Assembly: GCF_017168195.1 (NCBI RefSeq)
Contig: NZ_JADNYL010000004.1
Span: 186,001-250,000, forward strand
DNA length: 64,000 nt
Source: Thalassotalea sp. G2M2-11
GTDB taxonomy: Bacteria > Pseudomonadota > Gammaproteobacteria > Enterobacterales > Alteromonadaceae
Direction of reading: 5' to 3'
Part shown: in pieces, positions 35,891 through 46,248 of the stretch
How the letters are laid out: each line of letters begins with the position of its first letter
Numbering within the stretch: position 1 is the first letter of the stretch
The notes under the pieces: generated by a model
Databases searched by the model: none
Told to the model about the DNA's origin: nothing
The model's input: the letters and a program-made list of their open reading frames with translations, nothing else
Program-made: the position numbers and the translations under genes

Positions 35891-36790
35891 TTACAGGCTA
35901 AGGTGATGGATACGTTGAACAAAGGCTTGGGCAAAGCGTTCGGCTGAGTGTTCATCCATATTAAAATACAGTGAAGGCTCAATCAATTCTGCTTCCATTA
36001 AGGCAAATTGTTCATTATCGCGCACAAAATCAACCCGAGCATACAGTGGCATTTGATGTTGCTGACTGATCGCATGCAGGCAGTGATCGGCTTGCTCCAA
36101 TAATTTTGCTTCTGGTGTGATGGTTTTAAGTTGTCCGCCATGCTCTTCTTGTACACGAAAATCATCTTGTTTTGGGGTTTTTAAAATGGCATGGCTGTAC
36201 TGGCCATTAAAATAAAACAGTGAGTACTCACCCTCGTTGATAATACTTTGCATAAAAGGCTGGATCATAAAATTCCTTTGCTCAAATGCTTGGTTGATTG
36301 CTGGCAGCATTTCGCTAACGTTTGCTTGATTGAGCCAAAAGGTATTATCGGCATTGGCACTAATTCGTGGTTTTAAAATCAGTTGTTGGCAGTTTAACTT
36401 TTTGAAATATTGAATTAAATCATCGGTAGATTTGGCTTGACCAGCGAGACGTTGATGCCAGAGCGTTGGCACTAAATTTACCCCGTTATCGGCAAGGTCT
36501 TTTAGGTAGATTTTATCAATATTCCAGCGAACAATTGCAAGGTTGTTCTCTAGATGAGCTGTTGATTGTTCTATTTCTTCGAGTACTTGCAAAAATGCCG
36601 TAGCATCATCTTGATAATCCCAAGGCGTGCGGATAATGACGGCATGGTAGTGATCCCAATTAATATTTTTCGCTCGCCAAGGCACGGTTTCTGTTTGCCA
36701 GCCCAAAGCTAACATAGGTGCATCAATTAGTGCATCGTAGCTTTCAAAGTCGTCCAAACAATCCATAGACAAAATAGCGCATAACTTCAT
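35891..36790 (-). CDS. ATP-grasp domain protein (RimK/DcsG-like)
   Basis: A 299-residue ATP-grasp ligase-like protein. IIRTPWDYQDDATAFL, VRWNIDKIYLKDLADNGV and QLILKPRISANADNTF (ATP-binding lysine), followed by YARVDFV and LMEAELIEPSLYF (metal-binding Glu), match proteins related to RimK and the cycloserine ligase DcsG. Such enzymes join a carboxylate to an amine or thiol using ATP; the substrates here are unknown. Its ATG overlaps the stop of the upstream small membrane gene, and mutM starts 12 bases after it, so the three may form an operon. Confidence 0.82.
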   Translation of the reverse strand: MKLCAILSMDCLDDFESYDALIDAPMLALGWQTETVPWRAKNINWDHYHAVIIRTPWDYQDDATAFLQVLEEIEQSTAHLENNLAIVRWNIDKIYLKDLADNGVNLVPTLWHQRLAGQAKSTDDLIQYFKKLNCQQLILKPRISANADNTFWLNQANVSEMLPAINQAFEQRNFMIQPFMQSIINEGEYSLFYFNGQYSHAILKTPKQDDFRVQEEHGGQLKTITPEAKLLEQADHCLHAISQQHQMPLYARVDFVRDNEQFALMEAELIEPSLYFNMDEHSAERFAQAFVQRIHHLSL

Positions 36791-37269
36791 GAAAATACCT
36801 GCTCAGGAATAAGTTGTTGATATAGTGGTAAAGGTAATTGATACCATTGAGATTTTTGCTGATGATATATTAATAATTGCTGATCATCGACAAATAAACT
36901 GATTACCACAGGACGGGCCTGTCCGGCTAATTCAATGGTAATGGTCAAACCAAGCTGTTGATCAATATGAGCTTGTTCAGGGATTTCGGCGGCAGATAAT
37001 TGCTGCCATGAACGCATCATTTGTGCTAATGCTTGGCCGGACAAATGGTTTGGTATGGCGCGCCATGTATTGCCAATGCGTTCAATTTTTATTTGTTGAT
37101 TAATCGTTAAGGTTAACATAACCGCATTATCACCAAATATTGCTTGCGAAGCATTATCTGGCTCATTAGCAGTAAACACATTTTCATGGGTGGCATTAAT
37201 TAATAATATAAACCCCATTACGCCAAAGATGATGATATTGTTCCAGCCAGCACGGGATAACTTGATCAT
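36787..37269 (-). CDS. Single-pass membrane protein, unknown function
   Basis: I start at ATG 37269 (160 residues), just before one membrane helix (NNIIIFGVMGFILLIN, about 9-26). The frame is open 34 codons further, to 37371, but those residues are not protein-like and crowd the divergent gene. The mature part is probably a periplasmic beta-rich domain (VMLTLTINQQIKIERIGNTWRAI; VISLFVDDQQLLIYHQ). No family recognised. It overlaps the ATP-grasp gene by four bases. Confidence 0.6.
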   Translation of the reverse strand: MIKLSRAGWNNIIIFGVMGFILLINATHENVFTANEPDNASQAIFGDNAVMLTLTINQQIKIERIGNTWRAIPNHLSGQALAQMMRSWQQLSAAEIPEQAHIDQQLGLTITIELAGQARPVVISLFVDDQQLLIYHQQKSQWYQLPLPLYQQLIPEQVFS

Positions 37270-37419
37270 GGATGTTAATCTTACTGTTGCGAATGAGCTG
37301 TTAAAATACCATAAAGCGATAGGGGGATCATCGGCTTGTTGAGTTACCCGTAGAAAATTAGACATTTTCACCCGCGATTCATTACACTATACGCTCTGAC
37401 AATAATAATAGGTGTTGCG

Positions 37420-39165
37420 ATGAAACATAGCTTGATCAAATCAATTGCCCTGAGCCTGAGCGTATTTTACGCAGGCCTTAGTGGTGCATTTCAATTAACT
37501 GCCAGTCAGCAATTTGAACAATTAATCAAAGAGCATTGGCAAACGGCAAACAAAGAGCAGATTTTTTTTCGTAAAGACCCTGATGCTTTTCGTATGAATG
37601 GACATTTGCCTGAGATGTCGCAGCGTGGTCGTGATCGTCGGGAGCAATATAATGCCTCATTATTAAAGCGTTTAGAAGGCATTAAGCTAGAGGATTTGAG
37701 TGATGAAGAGCAGATCACTTACCGTTTATTTAAGTATGAACGTCAAGCCGAAGCAAAAAGCTATCAACAGCTTGATCATTTTTATCCGTTAACCTACTAC
37801 AGTGGTTTTCACAGCTATTTTGCTGGCGCACCTGCCAATATGTCATTCTTAACAAAACAAGATTATGACAAATATTTGATCAGCCTGGCGGATTTTCCTC
37901 GCTATAACCAAGAGCACATTGTCGATTTAACCGCAGCCATTGAAGCCGGACATGTGCATTATTGTGAAAGTTTTAAAGGGTATGAAAAGAGCATCAGTAA
38001 ACATATTGTTAGTGATGTGACTAAAAGCGCATTTTATGGTCCTATTGCCAACTTTCCGGCCAAATTTTCTGCGCAAGATAAAGCGTATTTTACAGAAAAA
38101 GCGACGGCACTGATCAAAGAAAAAGTGATCCCTGAGTATCAGAAGTTTTATGATTTTTTCACTGAAGAATACATGGCTAATTGCCGTAAAACAGTGGGTA
38201 TTAGCGCATTACCTGGCGGCAAAGATTATTATCAATATTTGATTGAATTTTATACCACAACAGGCATGAGTGCCGATGAGATCCATCAATTAGGGCTTGA
38301 TGAAGTCAAGCGTATTCGCCAAGAAATGCAGACTATTATTGAGCAAGTTGGTTTTAAAGGTGATTTTAAATCCTTTATTGAATATTTACGCAGCGATGAA
38401 AAATTTTATACCACAACTGAACGGGATCTGCTGGAAAAAGCTAGCTATATCACGCGTAAAATGGCGGCACAATTACCTAAATGGTTTTCAGTGTTGCCGC
38501 GTCAAACCTTTGATATCAAACCAGCACCTAATGGCGGCGCCTATTATGTCGCTTCTGATGGCAGTGGCACAACATCAGGTACTTACTTTATTGATACGCA
38601 AGATCTCAAAAGCCAACCGCTTTATACGTTAGAAGCATTAACTTTTCATGAAGCTGAGCCAGGTCATCATTTCCAAAGTGCTATTGCCCAAGAAGTGGAT
38701 ATGGCTGAATTTAGAAAAACCTTATACCACGCGGCTTATGGTGAAGGTTGGGGCCTTTATTCAGAGCGTTTAGGGAAAGAGATTGGTTTTTATCAAGACC
38801 CTTACAGTGATTTTGGCCGTTTAACTTATGAAGCATGGCGCGCTTGTCGTTTAGTGGTTGATACGGGTATGCATGCTAAAGGTTGGTCACGTCAGCAAGC
38901 GATTGATTACTTAGCCGATAACACTGCCTTAAGTATGGCGGATGTGATTGCTCAAATTGATCGTTACATTAGCTGGCCTGCGCAGGCATTGTCATACAAA
39001 ATTGGTGAGATCAAAATTCGACAGCTAAGAGCGCTGGCTGAAAAAGAATTAGGCGATAAATTTAATATTCGCTTGTTCCATGATCAGTTATTGAAAAATG
39101 GCTCGTTGCCGATGGCGTTGTTAGAAGAGATCACTAAAGACTGGATCAAACAGCAAAAAAGTTAA
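37420..39165 (+). CDS. DUF885 family putative metallopeptidase, soluble periplasmic
   Basis: A 581-residue paralogue of the lipoprotein at 5054-6802. It has a cleavable signal peptide (about 1-23, ending SGAFQ) without a lipobox. HEAEPGHH (410-417) and GEGWGLYSERL give the likely zinc site. Long stretches are identical to the other copy, including DPYSDFGRLTYE, WRACRLVVDTGMH and YLADNTALS. The two may clip peptides at different places in the envelope. It is followed by its own terminator. Confidence 0.88.
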   Translation: MKHSLIKSIALSLSVFYAGLSGAFQLTASQQFEQLIKEHWQTANKEQIFFRKDPDAFRMNGHLPEMSQRGRDRREQYNASLLKRLEGIKLEDLSDEEQITYRLFKYERQAEAKSYQQLDHFYPLTYYSGFHSYFAGAPANMSFLTKQDYDKYLISLADFPRYNQEHIVDLTAAIEAGHVHYCESFKGYEKSISKHIVSDVTKSAFYGPIANFPAKFSAQDKAYFTEKATALIKEKVIPEYQKFYDFFTEEYMANCRKTVGISALPGGKDYYQYLIEFYTTTGMSADEIHQLGLDEVKRIRQEMQTIIEQVGFKGDFKSFIEYLRSDEKFYTTTERDLLEKASYITRKMAAQLPKWFSVLPRQTFDIKPAPNGGAYYVASDGSGTTSGTYFIDTQDLKSQPLYTLEALTFHEAEPGHHFQSAIAQEVDMAEFRKTLYHAAYGEGWGLYSERLGKEIGFYQDPYSDFGRLTYEAWRACRLVVDTGMHAKGWSRQQAIDYLADNTALSMADVIAQIDRYISWPAQALSYKIGEIKIRQLRALAEKELGDKFNIRLFHDQLLKNGSLPMALLEEITKDWIKQQKS

Positions 39166-39187
39166 CCGATACAAGATATTTTAACCG

Positions 39188-39218
39188 AAAAAGCAGGCTA
39201 ATTGATGCCTGCTTTTTT
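39188..39218. terminator. Bidirectional terminator after the second DUF885 gene
   Basis: AAAAAGCAGGC and GCCTGCTTTTT flank an 8-base loop, with a T run in both directions. It serves the DUF885 gene and the convergent TlpA-like operon. Confidence 0.85.
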
Positions 39219-39258
39219 ATGCACAGCCCCTAGAGTGTGTTGACACTAGAGGTAAAGA

Positions 39259-39759
39259 TTAGCGTTCAACAGCCTTAAGAGCTTCGATTAATTTTTGTTT
39301 TAAGAGCTTATCGTCATCAGCCTGAAAGCCTTTGTGTTTATATATTATGTCACCATGGTGATTGATAATAAAAGAGTAAGGGAGCACAGTGGCCTGATAG
39401 GCTCTGGCAACTGTTAAATCTTGATCATATCCAACCGCTAACGTGATATTTAGTCTTTTGAGAAATGACACCGCCTGTTGTTCATTTTCATCAACATTTA
39501 TCGTTAATATTTTTAATTTCTTTGGAAATTGGTTTTGCCACTGCTCGAGCATAGGTAATACTTTTACACAACTGGGACACCAAGATGCCCAGAAATCCAG
39601 ATAGACGACTTTACCTAGAGAATTAGATAATTTGATGACTTGACTACCGTTAAGCTGAGGTAGTGAAAAGTCTGGAGCTTTTTCTCGGCTATGGGCGATG
39701 TTACCAATCATTAGACTGGAAATAATAAGCAATCTAATTAGGTTTGAGTTAAAACACAT
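39259..39759 (-). CDS. TlpA-like periplasmic thioredoxin
   Basis: A 166-residue exported thioredoxin-fold protein: signal peptide (about 1-23), KAPDFSLPQL, then FWASWCPSCVKVLPML with the redox pair C-P-S-C, and the cis-proline segment TVLPYSFIIN. It resembles TlpA/ResA-type thiol reductases. It is the third gene of an operon with a DUF3179 lipoprotein and a barrel whose mature start has paired cysteines (CSC), a possible thiol substrate. It overlaps the barrel gene by 11 bases. Confidence 0.87.
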   Translation of the reverse strand: MCFNSNLIRLLIISSLMIGNIAHSREKAPDFSLPQLNGSQVIKLSNSLGKVVYLDFWASWCPSCVKVLPMLEQWQNQFPKKLKILTINVDENEQQAVSFLKRLNITLAVGYDQDLTVARAYQATVLPYSFIINHHGDIIYKHKGFQADDDKLLKQKLIEALKAVER

Positions 39760-40675
39760 AGCTTATACCTAAAGTGATAGCATTAGAGGTGGTAAACTGC
39801 AGGGCACCATCGAGGTTTTTGTCGACGGGAATACGCCCACTAAGGTTTATTGCGAGATTGTTTTCGAAGCGATACTGTATACTGGGGACGAAATCCAGCC
39901 ACTCGCCGCCAGTATTGGGAATGTCATTGCCGGCACGTTGATCGGCTGAAGTTGTGCGATATCTTAACAGAGCAACAGCCCCCCAGTTTTCTTGCATAGT
40001 ATAACTTATACCTACAGAGGCATTTGTTTCGTCGCCTAATTGATATTGTCGATCATTTTCCCTGTTATCACTGTAATTAGCTGATATAAAGGCTTGTAAT
40101 TGACCGGCTTGATCAAATCTATAACTGCTGCTAAACCAAGCAAGCGAACTGTACGCACCACTCCCCGGTTGCATATCTTCCGACACGATAAAGCCATTGC
40201 GCATTACATCATTTGCACCGGTAGGAAATTTGATGCCAAAGCCTAATGATAATTGCCAAGGAGACAGTAAGCTCATGGTGACGGGGGTATATTTTATTAG
40301 TAACAAGCTATCACCTAGTCCAGAAGTATGTATTTTACTGTTGTTACTGGAGCCTATTTGTCTTTTATGGCTTATATGACTGATCATGCCTGTGATTGAC
40401 CAATGTTCGTCAATGCCATAATCCAGCTGACTAATAATGCTATTGCTCACTCTTTCTCTGAAAGTTTCATCATTAACTTGTTGCGAGCCCGAATATAAAT
40501 CGTTGATCTCATGGTATTCGTAGTTAATCGATAGTAGCCAACTCTGAGCGTTTACATTTGTGGCGTTCATACTATTTAATAAAGGTACGCCAGCACAACT
40601 ACAGGTTGCAGCACCTGTGAAGGTGCTAAAACAAGCCATGCTGCTGGTGATAAGTAATTTTTTGATAGGCATCAT
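39749..40675 (-). CDS. Outer-membrane beta-barrel protein with an N-terminal CSCAG motif
   Basis: I start at ATG 40675 (308 residues), three bases past the DUF3179 stop; the frame is open 16 codons further inside that gene. A signal peptide (KKLLITSSMACFSTFTGAA) is followed by TCSCAGVPLL. The remainder is amphipathic beta-strands with aromatic girdles (WSITGMISHISH, QLSLGFGIKFPTG, WLDFVPSIQYRF) ending in GISYVF, a typical barrel C-terminus with terminal Phe. It resembles transporter-type barrels; the cargo is unknown. The adjacent thioredoxin may act on the CxC cysteines. Confidence 0.75.
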   Translation of the reverse strand: MMPIKKLLITSSMACFSTFTGAATCSCAGVPLLNSMNATNVNAQSWLLSINYEYHEINDLYSGSQQVNDETFRERVSNSIISQLDYGIDEHWSITGMISHISHKRQIGSSNNSKIHTSGLGDSLLLIKYTPVTMSLLSPWQLSLGFGIKFPTGANDVMRNGFIVSEDMQPGSGAYSSLAWFSSSYRFDQAGQLQAFISANYSDNRENDRQYQLGDETNASVGISYTMQENWGAVALLRYRTTSADQRAGNDIPNTGGEWLDFVPSIQYRFENNLAINLSGRIPVDKNLDGALQFTTSNAITLGISYVF

Positions 40676-40677
40676 GA

Positions 40678-41757
40678 TCAATAGATACTCGTTTGTGGAA
40701 AGAAAGAGGCCCAGGCATACCAATATGCCACGTAGCTAAACGGTATATTTAATCGATTGTTTTCTCTCGGGCCAGAATGTGCGATACCATTGATATCCCA
40801 CATGTTTCCTTCTTGATCTGACATAATAATTGGGTATTGGCCATACTCAGGTGTAAAGGTCAGCATAGTCCCATCGCTGAGTTGATTGTGAAAAGCTACC
40901 GCCATTTTTTTATCACCGCTGCCGGCTATAGTGATCTGCTCGCCACCCACCTCGATCGTGATAAGTTCATGATCTGCCATTAATAGGTCAATTACAATGG
41001 CGATATATTCGTCGCCAACATTTATGCCTAATACTCGTTCTTTTTTGTGTAATCTATCGTCATCTTTGTTGTTTACATTAAAGAGCAAGTTATTATCGGT
41101 GCGAAAACTACCGTAGGGGTAAGCTTGATAATCGCGACTAAAGCCTTGATTCTCGTCTAGGACTTGGGCATTCGGGTACATAGTTTTGAATTGCTCCCAA
41201 GTGGTTTCAAATGTAGTTAACTGATTTGCCTGAGTGCCTGATTTACTGCCGTTAGCTGATGTCATGAGCATTTGAGGCCAATTGCTGTCAGTATTTCTAT
41301 CATATAAGATTAAGTTAGAATTATAGAGTAAACCTGATACGCCAAATTCGGTGTCACCGGTTTGACTGTCAATTGCCCAAGCCATGGCGGAACCGGTTAA
41401 AGGGCAATAGCTTAAGACAAACTTATTACCTGCAACGCTGTCATTAACGATTTCATGCCAGTCTAGCACCTTATGAGGATAGCCCTTAATTTGTCCTTGA
41501 TAACTGATGCCGATAATGAGTTCTTGGCTGTCGATGTAGTTTAGCTGCTCTGCGGGTGTAAATTGCGGCGAGTCCAGTGATGGAATACCGTCCTTACCAG
41601 GCCCACCATCCATTAAGTAGTTAGTATTAATAGCCCATTCAGTGGAGTCATTGCCACCAGTTGAGCTATTATTGTTAGTATTACTACTGCCTGATGAGCC
41701 ACCACCACAAGCTGTAATGACTAGGATGCTAGTGCATAAAAGTAAACGAGCAAGCAT
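40678..41757 (-). CDS. DUF3179 family lipoprotein
   Basis: A 359-residue lipoprotein (lipobox ITAC, Cys17) with a low-complexity Gly/Ser/Asn linker (about 18-40) and a DUF3179 domain: GGPGKDGIPSLDSPQF, IGISYQGQIKGYPHKVLDWHE, and LSYCPLTGSAMAWA, where Cys and His are conserved. The later ERVLGINVGDEYIAI is also typical. DUF3179 has no known function; the Cys/His pattern suggests metal or redox chemistry. It leads the operon with the barrel and the TlpA-like protein. Confidence 0.87.
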   Translation of the reverse strand: MLARLLLCTSILVITACGGGSSGSSNTNNNSSTGGNDSTEWAINTNYLMDGGPGKDGIPSLDSPQFTPAEQLNYIDSQELIIGISYQGQIKGYPHKVLDWHEIVNDSVAGNKFVLSYCPLTGSAMAWAIDSQTGDTEFGVSGLLYNSNLILYDRNTDSNWPQMLMTSANGSKSGTQANQLTTFETTWEQFKTMYPNAQVLDENQGFSRDYQAYPYGSFRTDNNLLFNVNNKDDDRLHKKERVLGINVGDEYIAIVIDLLMADHELITIEVGGEQITIAGSGDKKMAVAFHNQLSDGTMLTFTPEYGQYPIIMSDQEGNMWDINGIAHSGPRENNRLNIPFSYVAYWYAWASFFPQTSIY

Positions 41758-41973
41758 AACTCCTCCGCTCTTGGTTGATTTTTATACAATGACCCTGATA
41801 GGTTACAAGTTATTTCAATATAGGTAGCAATTTTTAGCTTTTACAATTGAGAAAATTGCACAAAGCTATGATTAAAAACAACTAAATCGTTTTCGATTAG
41901 CATTCACTCTTTATTTCGGTGTAGAGGGCTTGGCAGTGGGACGATAGCAAATTAATTATATCAATTGATGCTT

Positions 41974-43851
41974 TTAATCAAAGTGAATGGTTTTGCTGTC
42001 ACAGGTGAGTAGTTCTGCTTTCACTATATCTGCATCATTAGTTAGGGTGATGCGCCCTATGCCACTGCCGTTATACAGTTGATCTTGTTTATTGGCGTCA
42101 GGTTTTCGCACGATTATTTTCATCCGTCGTCGTTTTGTGAACCAGTTAAGTGGTGAATACGGGGCATAAAGGTAACGATTTAGCGTATCTAGCCATTGCA
42201 ACAAGCCTGCTGGAAATTCATTTTTAATCCCGCTGCAGGTTACTTGCACTATTTTAGAACTATTACGACGAAAACGATGAGTAACATCATAAACAAAGGA
42301 ATAATGGACATCGCCCGAGAGAATAATAAACTCAGGTGGTGTTTTGATATGGCGAAAAATATTGAGTATGACATTGGCTGTGCCTGAATGCGCCATCCAG
42401 TTTTCCGCATCTACCATCAAAGGTTGACCAAAAAACGTAAAAATCTTTTGAATGGTTTCGATCATCTTAACCCCGTAAATTGGGGCGGGAGACACTAAGA
42501 TCACCCGAGGTTCGTTGATTAACTCCTGCTGCATTTCTGTTAATGCTTCCCAATCCATCAACCCTGAAGGTTTTGATGCCCGACTCTCTGAACGCCATCG
42601 TTGGGTTCGGGTATCAAGTACGACTAATTTAGGGGTTGTTGCTAAGCTATAGTGCCAATCTTGCCATGCTAATAACTGTTCAATTAACTGATCTTGTTCT
42701 ATCAGCGCTTGTTCATTAAACCAATCATTACTTTGCTCCATTAATGAGGCAAATTTTTTCGGTTGATTACCCCAGCCTTGGCATAACCAATAACTGATCA
42801 ATGAGTTACCTATGATGCGCTTGGAAAATGGATGACCATAAGCAGCTTCTTCCCAGCCGCGAGTTAAATTCCAATCGTCGGTGATGTCATGATCATCAAA
42901 TATCATATAGCTGGGAATATGCGCTAATGCGCGCCTGACGCTGGTTAGCCCCTGCACGAATTGCTTAATAATGGTTAATTCATCTTGATATTGTTGTTGA
43001 TAGTCATCGGGAATATTGGTGCCAGTAAAATCAATAAATTGCCATAGCTCAGGTGACCACACAAGTAGGTACATGGCAATGTTTTCAGCAAAAGTGACTA
43101 AGTGATTTTTAGCATTTACTGAGGTAAAAATCGGTTTTTTGCTGGCGGCAAACAGTTTCTCATACACCGCTTTATTGGCCTTGGTACGAGGAAGTAATTT
43201 GTCACGTTGATAATAGCAAAATTCACTGGCTAGCAGGCTGTCAGTGTTATTGACGACAGCTCCTTGCCAGTTTTCTGTATGCAGCCCCAGCAGTTCAATA
43301 ACTTGATGAATGGCAACCAGCATAGGTCCCGCTACATCATCAGCGTAAACCTGATCACCCGACATCATCACTAAGGATGGGCGTTGCTCCGCGCTAAAAC
43401 CATCAGTGGCTAGTAGTTGATCGATTTGTACCAAGCCATCACCACTTTCAAAGTGCGGTTTGCGACAAGAGCCATGCAGCATATTGTCTATATTTTTAGA
43501 GATTTTAAAACTTGGTAACTTTTCGGATGAATAGACAAGATCGGATAACACCTCGGTTAATTGATAGTGATGTTGCTGATAGCTTAAGGCTAAATCGTAG
43601 TAAATCAGTGTGTTATCGGGTAATGCTTGTTTAACATTAATGGAAATACATTGAATAAATGCATTTCTTCCTACTGGGATTACCTTCACTTGCTCCGTTG
43701 TTAAGGTTTGCTCAAATAATGGCGTTAACTGTTGATCAAACAGTGAAACAGTAATTTGGTAGGGTTGAGTGGTCACACACCATAGGGTGACGTTATGGTG
43801 ATCAACATGGCGAACAAGTGGCCCTGCAACAATAGGAGGTAAAGAAGACAA
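41974..43851 (-). CDS. PhoD-like metallophosphatase
   Basis: A 625-residue alkaline phosphatase D-type protein with a TTG start. The N-terminal 100 residues form a beta-sandwich; the catalytic part has the metal motifs SGDQVYADDVAGP, FDDHDITDDWN and LSGDVHYSF. These PhoD-like enzymes cleave phosphodiesters or monoesters using calcium and iron. No signal peptide is evident, unlike secreted PhoD, so it may be cytosolic or its start may be misplaced. It is monocistronic. The 216 bases upstream of the DUF3179 operon on the other side show no feature I can name. Confidence 0.87.
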   Translation of the reverse strand: MSSLPPIVAGPLVRHVDHHNVTLWCVTTQPYQITVSLFDQQLTPLFEQTLTTEQVKVIPVGRNAFIQCISINVKQALPDNTLIYYDLALSYQQHHYQLTEVLSDLVYSSEKLPSFKISKNIDNMLHGSCRKPHFESGDGLVQIDQLLATDGFSAEQRPSLVMMSGDQVYADDVAGPMLVAIHQVIELLGLHTENWQGAVVNNTDSLLASEFCYYQRDKLLPRTKANKAVYEKLFAASKKPIFTSVNAKNHLVTFAENIAMYLLVWSPELWQFIDFTGTNIPDDYQQQYQDELTIIKQFVQGLTSVRRALAHIPSYMIFDDHDITDDWNLTRGWEEAAYGHPFSKRIIGNSLISYWLCQGWGNQPKKFASLMEQSNDWFNEQALIEQDQLIEQLLAWQDWHYSLATTPKLVVLDTRTQRWRSESRASKPSGLMDWEALTEMQQELINEPRVILVSPAPIYGVKMIETIQKIFTFFGQPLMVDAENWMAHSGTANVILNIFRHIKTPPEFIILSGDVHYSFVYDVTHRFRRNSSKIVQVTCSGIKNEFPAGLLQWLDTLNRYLYAPYSPLNWFTKRRRMKIIVRKPDANKQDQLYNGSGIGRITLTNDADIVKAELLTCDSKTIHFD

Positions 43852-44018
43852 TGTTATTATAATGCTTATTATTGTTAATTTATTGTAATTAAAGCAGTGT
43901 ATACACAGGCAGCTTGGCTTTCAATAGTTAAGCCGTTGTTAGTGGCCTAACTATACAAAAAGTAATTGTGAAGAAATTACAAGTAATTGCAGCGAACTGT
44001 CGCAAAGTATTTGCTATT

Positions 44019-45584
44019 TTACGTGAATAGAATGGTTATAACAATTATGGCTGTGGCTAACAAAATCGTGCGAATCGTTTTTTGATGTTGCACGTGTTGT
44101 TGCTGTTGTAGCGCTTTTAAGACTTGTAATTGTTGCTGCTGACTTTCTTTGCCTGTTTTTAAATAGTCATACACTAAATCAGGTATCTCAGGCAGTTTTT
44201 CATTCCAAAAAGGCAGGTTTTCTTTAATTTTGCTAAATACGGCTTTGACGCCCATTTGCTCTTTAACCCAATTCTCAAGAAATGGTTTTGCTGTTTGCCA
44301 TAAATCTAACTGTGGATACAGTTGACGCCCTAATCCTTCGATGTAGAGTAAAGTTTTTTGCAGTAAAACTAATTGAGGCTGCACTTCCATATTAAAGCGG
44401 CGTGCGGTGTTAAATAAGTTGACCAGTACTTGGCCGAAGGAAATTTCTGCTAATGGTTTATTAAATATTGGTTCACAGACGGTACGAATGGCAAATTCAA
44501 ACTCATCGACACTGGTGCCCGCAGGTACCCAACCAGAATCTACATGCAACTGGGCAACTTTACGATAATCTCGGTTGAAAAAGGCAACAAAGTTTTCAGC
44601 TAAGTAACGTTTATCTTCTCGGTTTAGTGTGCCAACAATGCCGCAGTCAATTGCTATCCATGTGGGATCTTCAGGGTTAGTGGCATCAACAAACACATTA
44701 CCAGGATGCATATCGGCATGAAAAAAGCTGTCACGAAATACTTGAGTGAAAAATACCTCAACCCCGCGTTCAGCGAGCAATTTCATATCCACGCCTAAGT
44801 CATGGAGTTTATCTACTTCACCTACTCCTATGCCATAAATGCGCTCCATTACTAAGACATTTTTAGTGCTGTATTGGCTATAAATTTCAGGTACGTAAAT
44901 AATATGGTCAAACTCTCGACCTTGACTGAAATTACGCTGCAGTTGAATGGCGTTGGCGGCTTCTCGATTAAGATCAAGCTCGTCTAAGATGGTTTTTTTG
45001 TATTCTGCTACCACTTCTTTTGGGCGCAGGCGTTTTCCATCTGGCAACCAGCGCGATAAAATCTTGGCAAATAATGCCATCACTTGAATATCCGCATTGA
45101 TCACTTTTTCGATTTTAGGCCGTAATACTTTGATCACCACTTGCTTATCAGTGCCATCAAGCGATAAATCAGCCGTATGTACCTGCGCAATAGATGCCGA
45201 GGCTAATGGTTGTAACTCAAAATTGCTAAAAAGTTCATCAAAAGTTTGTTGACCAATCGCCTGTACAATAATCTGCTTAGCTTGTTCACCATCAAATGCA
45301 GGGACTCTATCTTGCAACATCGCTAGCTCATGAGCAAAATCTTCAGGCAGTAAGTCTCGCCGAGTAGAGAGCATTTGACCAAACTTAATAAACACAGGGC
45401 CTAGTGATTCAATTGCCAAACGAAAGCGTAATGCTAATGGCTGGTTTTTATGCTTATTTCTGATCCAAAAGACACTTAAACGGGCAAATTTTACGTACCA
45501 AGGTAAGGTGTTCTTTGGTAATAGCTCATCCAGCCCGTAATTGAGGAAGGTTTTGACGATGCGATATAAGCGAAAACTACTCAA
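44019..45584 (-). CDS. ubiB: Ubiquinone biosynthesis accessory kinase-like protein UbiB
   Basis: UbiB is an atypical kinase/ATPase of the UbiB/ADCK/COQ8 family needed for ubiquinone synthesis. The 521 residues show the KxGQ motif ([16 protein letters not shown]), the Ala-rich loop ASASIAQVH, catalytic [11 protein letters not shown] and the metal motif IDCGIVG. One membrane helix ends the protein ([15 protein letters not shown]); E. coli UbiB has two. The C-terminal region is slightly shorter than E. coli (546). It overlaps ubiJ by 8 bases and is the last gene of ubiE-ubiJ-ubiB. Confidence 0.96.
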   Translation of the reverse strand: MSSFRLYRIVKTFLNYGLDELLPKNTLPWYVKFARLSVFWIRNKHKNQPLALRFRLAIESLGPVFIKFGQMLSTRRDLLPEDFAHELAMLQDRVPAFDGEQAKQIIVQAIGQQTFDELFSNFELQPLASASIAQVHTADLSLDGTDKQVVIKVLRPKIEKVINADIQVMALFAKILSRWLPDGKRLRPKEVVAEYKKTILDELDLNREAANAIQLQRNFSQGREFDHIIYVPEIYSQYSTKNVLVMERIYGIGVGEVDKLHDLGVDMKLLAERGVEVFFTQVFRDSFFHADMHPGNVFVDATNPEDPTWIAIDCGIVGTLNREDKRYLAENFVAFFNRDYRKVAQLHVDSGWVPAGTSVDEFEFAIRTVCEPIFNKPLAEISFGQVLVNLFNTARRFNMEVQPQLVLLQKTLLYIEGLGRQLYPQLDLWQTAKPFLENWVKEQMGVKAVFSKIKENLPFWNEKLPEIPDLVYDYLKTGKESQQQQLQVLKALQQQQHVQHQKTIRTILLATAIIVITILFT

Positions 45585-46245
45585 CAGTTTGCCCTTTATT
45601 GTTTGCTGCCGCTAGTGCAGGGTCGGTTGAAAGTGTTTTTTCCAGCTGATTCATCTGCGACTCTAGTTGCTGTAAACGTTGTGATAATTGGTTAACTTGC
45701 GTGGAGAAGTCTTCAATTTGATCGCTAGTAACGGCAAGTTGTTTTTCATGAACTAACCATTCGCTGGCATCGGCTTGGATTTGCTCAGCAGCAAATTTAA
45801 ATTTAGCGGATAACCATAAACTAAACTGTTCAATTTTGTAGGTGGGAACATCGCCAATGTGTTTGGCAAGTTCGGTTCGCCAGTCAATAGAGATATTTTC
45901 AAACAAGCTTGCGTAGCGCTGAGCAACTTTTAAATCTCCTTGAATATCGAGTTTGTCTTGTTTGATCAATTCAGTCAGTTGCTGATGCCGCTGTAACTCT
46001 TGTAGTGCTGCAATGTTAGCAAATAATTGACAATCACTCTCTCCATCTATACTGGTCACTAATAGTTGCGTGTCGTTAGCAGTTAACGTAATAGGAAAAT
46101 TTAACTCACTGAGCTTAATGGTTAAGGTTTTGCCAGCAAGATCTCGCAAAGCATTGTTATGATTAATATTTAATGCTAATGCGTTATTGATAATTTTTTC
46201 AATGATCAATAACAACATTTGTTGCGGCAAATGGAGCGACGACAT
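45577..46245 (-). CDS. ubiJ: Ubiquinone biosynthesis accessory factor UbiJ
   Basis: A 222-residue SCP2-domain protein that binds ubiquinone intermediates in the soluble Ubi complex together with UbiK. The SCP2-like fold covers about 20-110 ([25 protein letters not shown]), then a helical region and a C-terminal coiled coil ([21 protein letters not shown]). The position between ubiE and ubiB is diagnostic in gammaproteobacteria; sequence conservation of UbiJ is low. Confidence 0.92.
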   Translation of the reverse strand: MSSLHLPQQMLLLIIEKIINNALALNINHNNALRDLAGKTLTIKLSELNFPITLTANDTQLLVTSIDGESDCQLFANIAALQELQRHQQLTELIKQDKLDIQGDLKVAQRYASLFENISIDWRTELAKHIGDVPTYKIEQFSLWLSAKFKFAAEQIQADASEWLVHEKQLAVTSDQIEDFSTQVNQLSQRLQQLESQMNQLEKTLSTDPALAAANNKGQTVE

Positions 46246-46248
46246 AAG

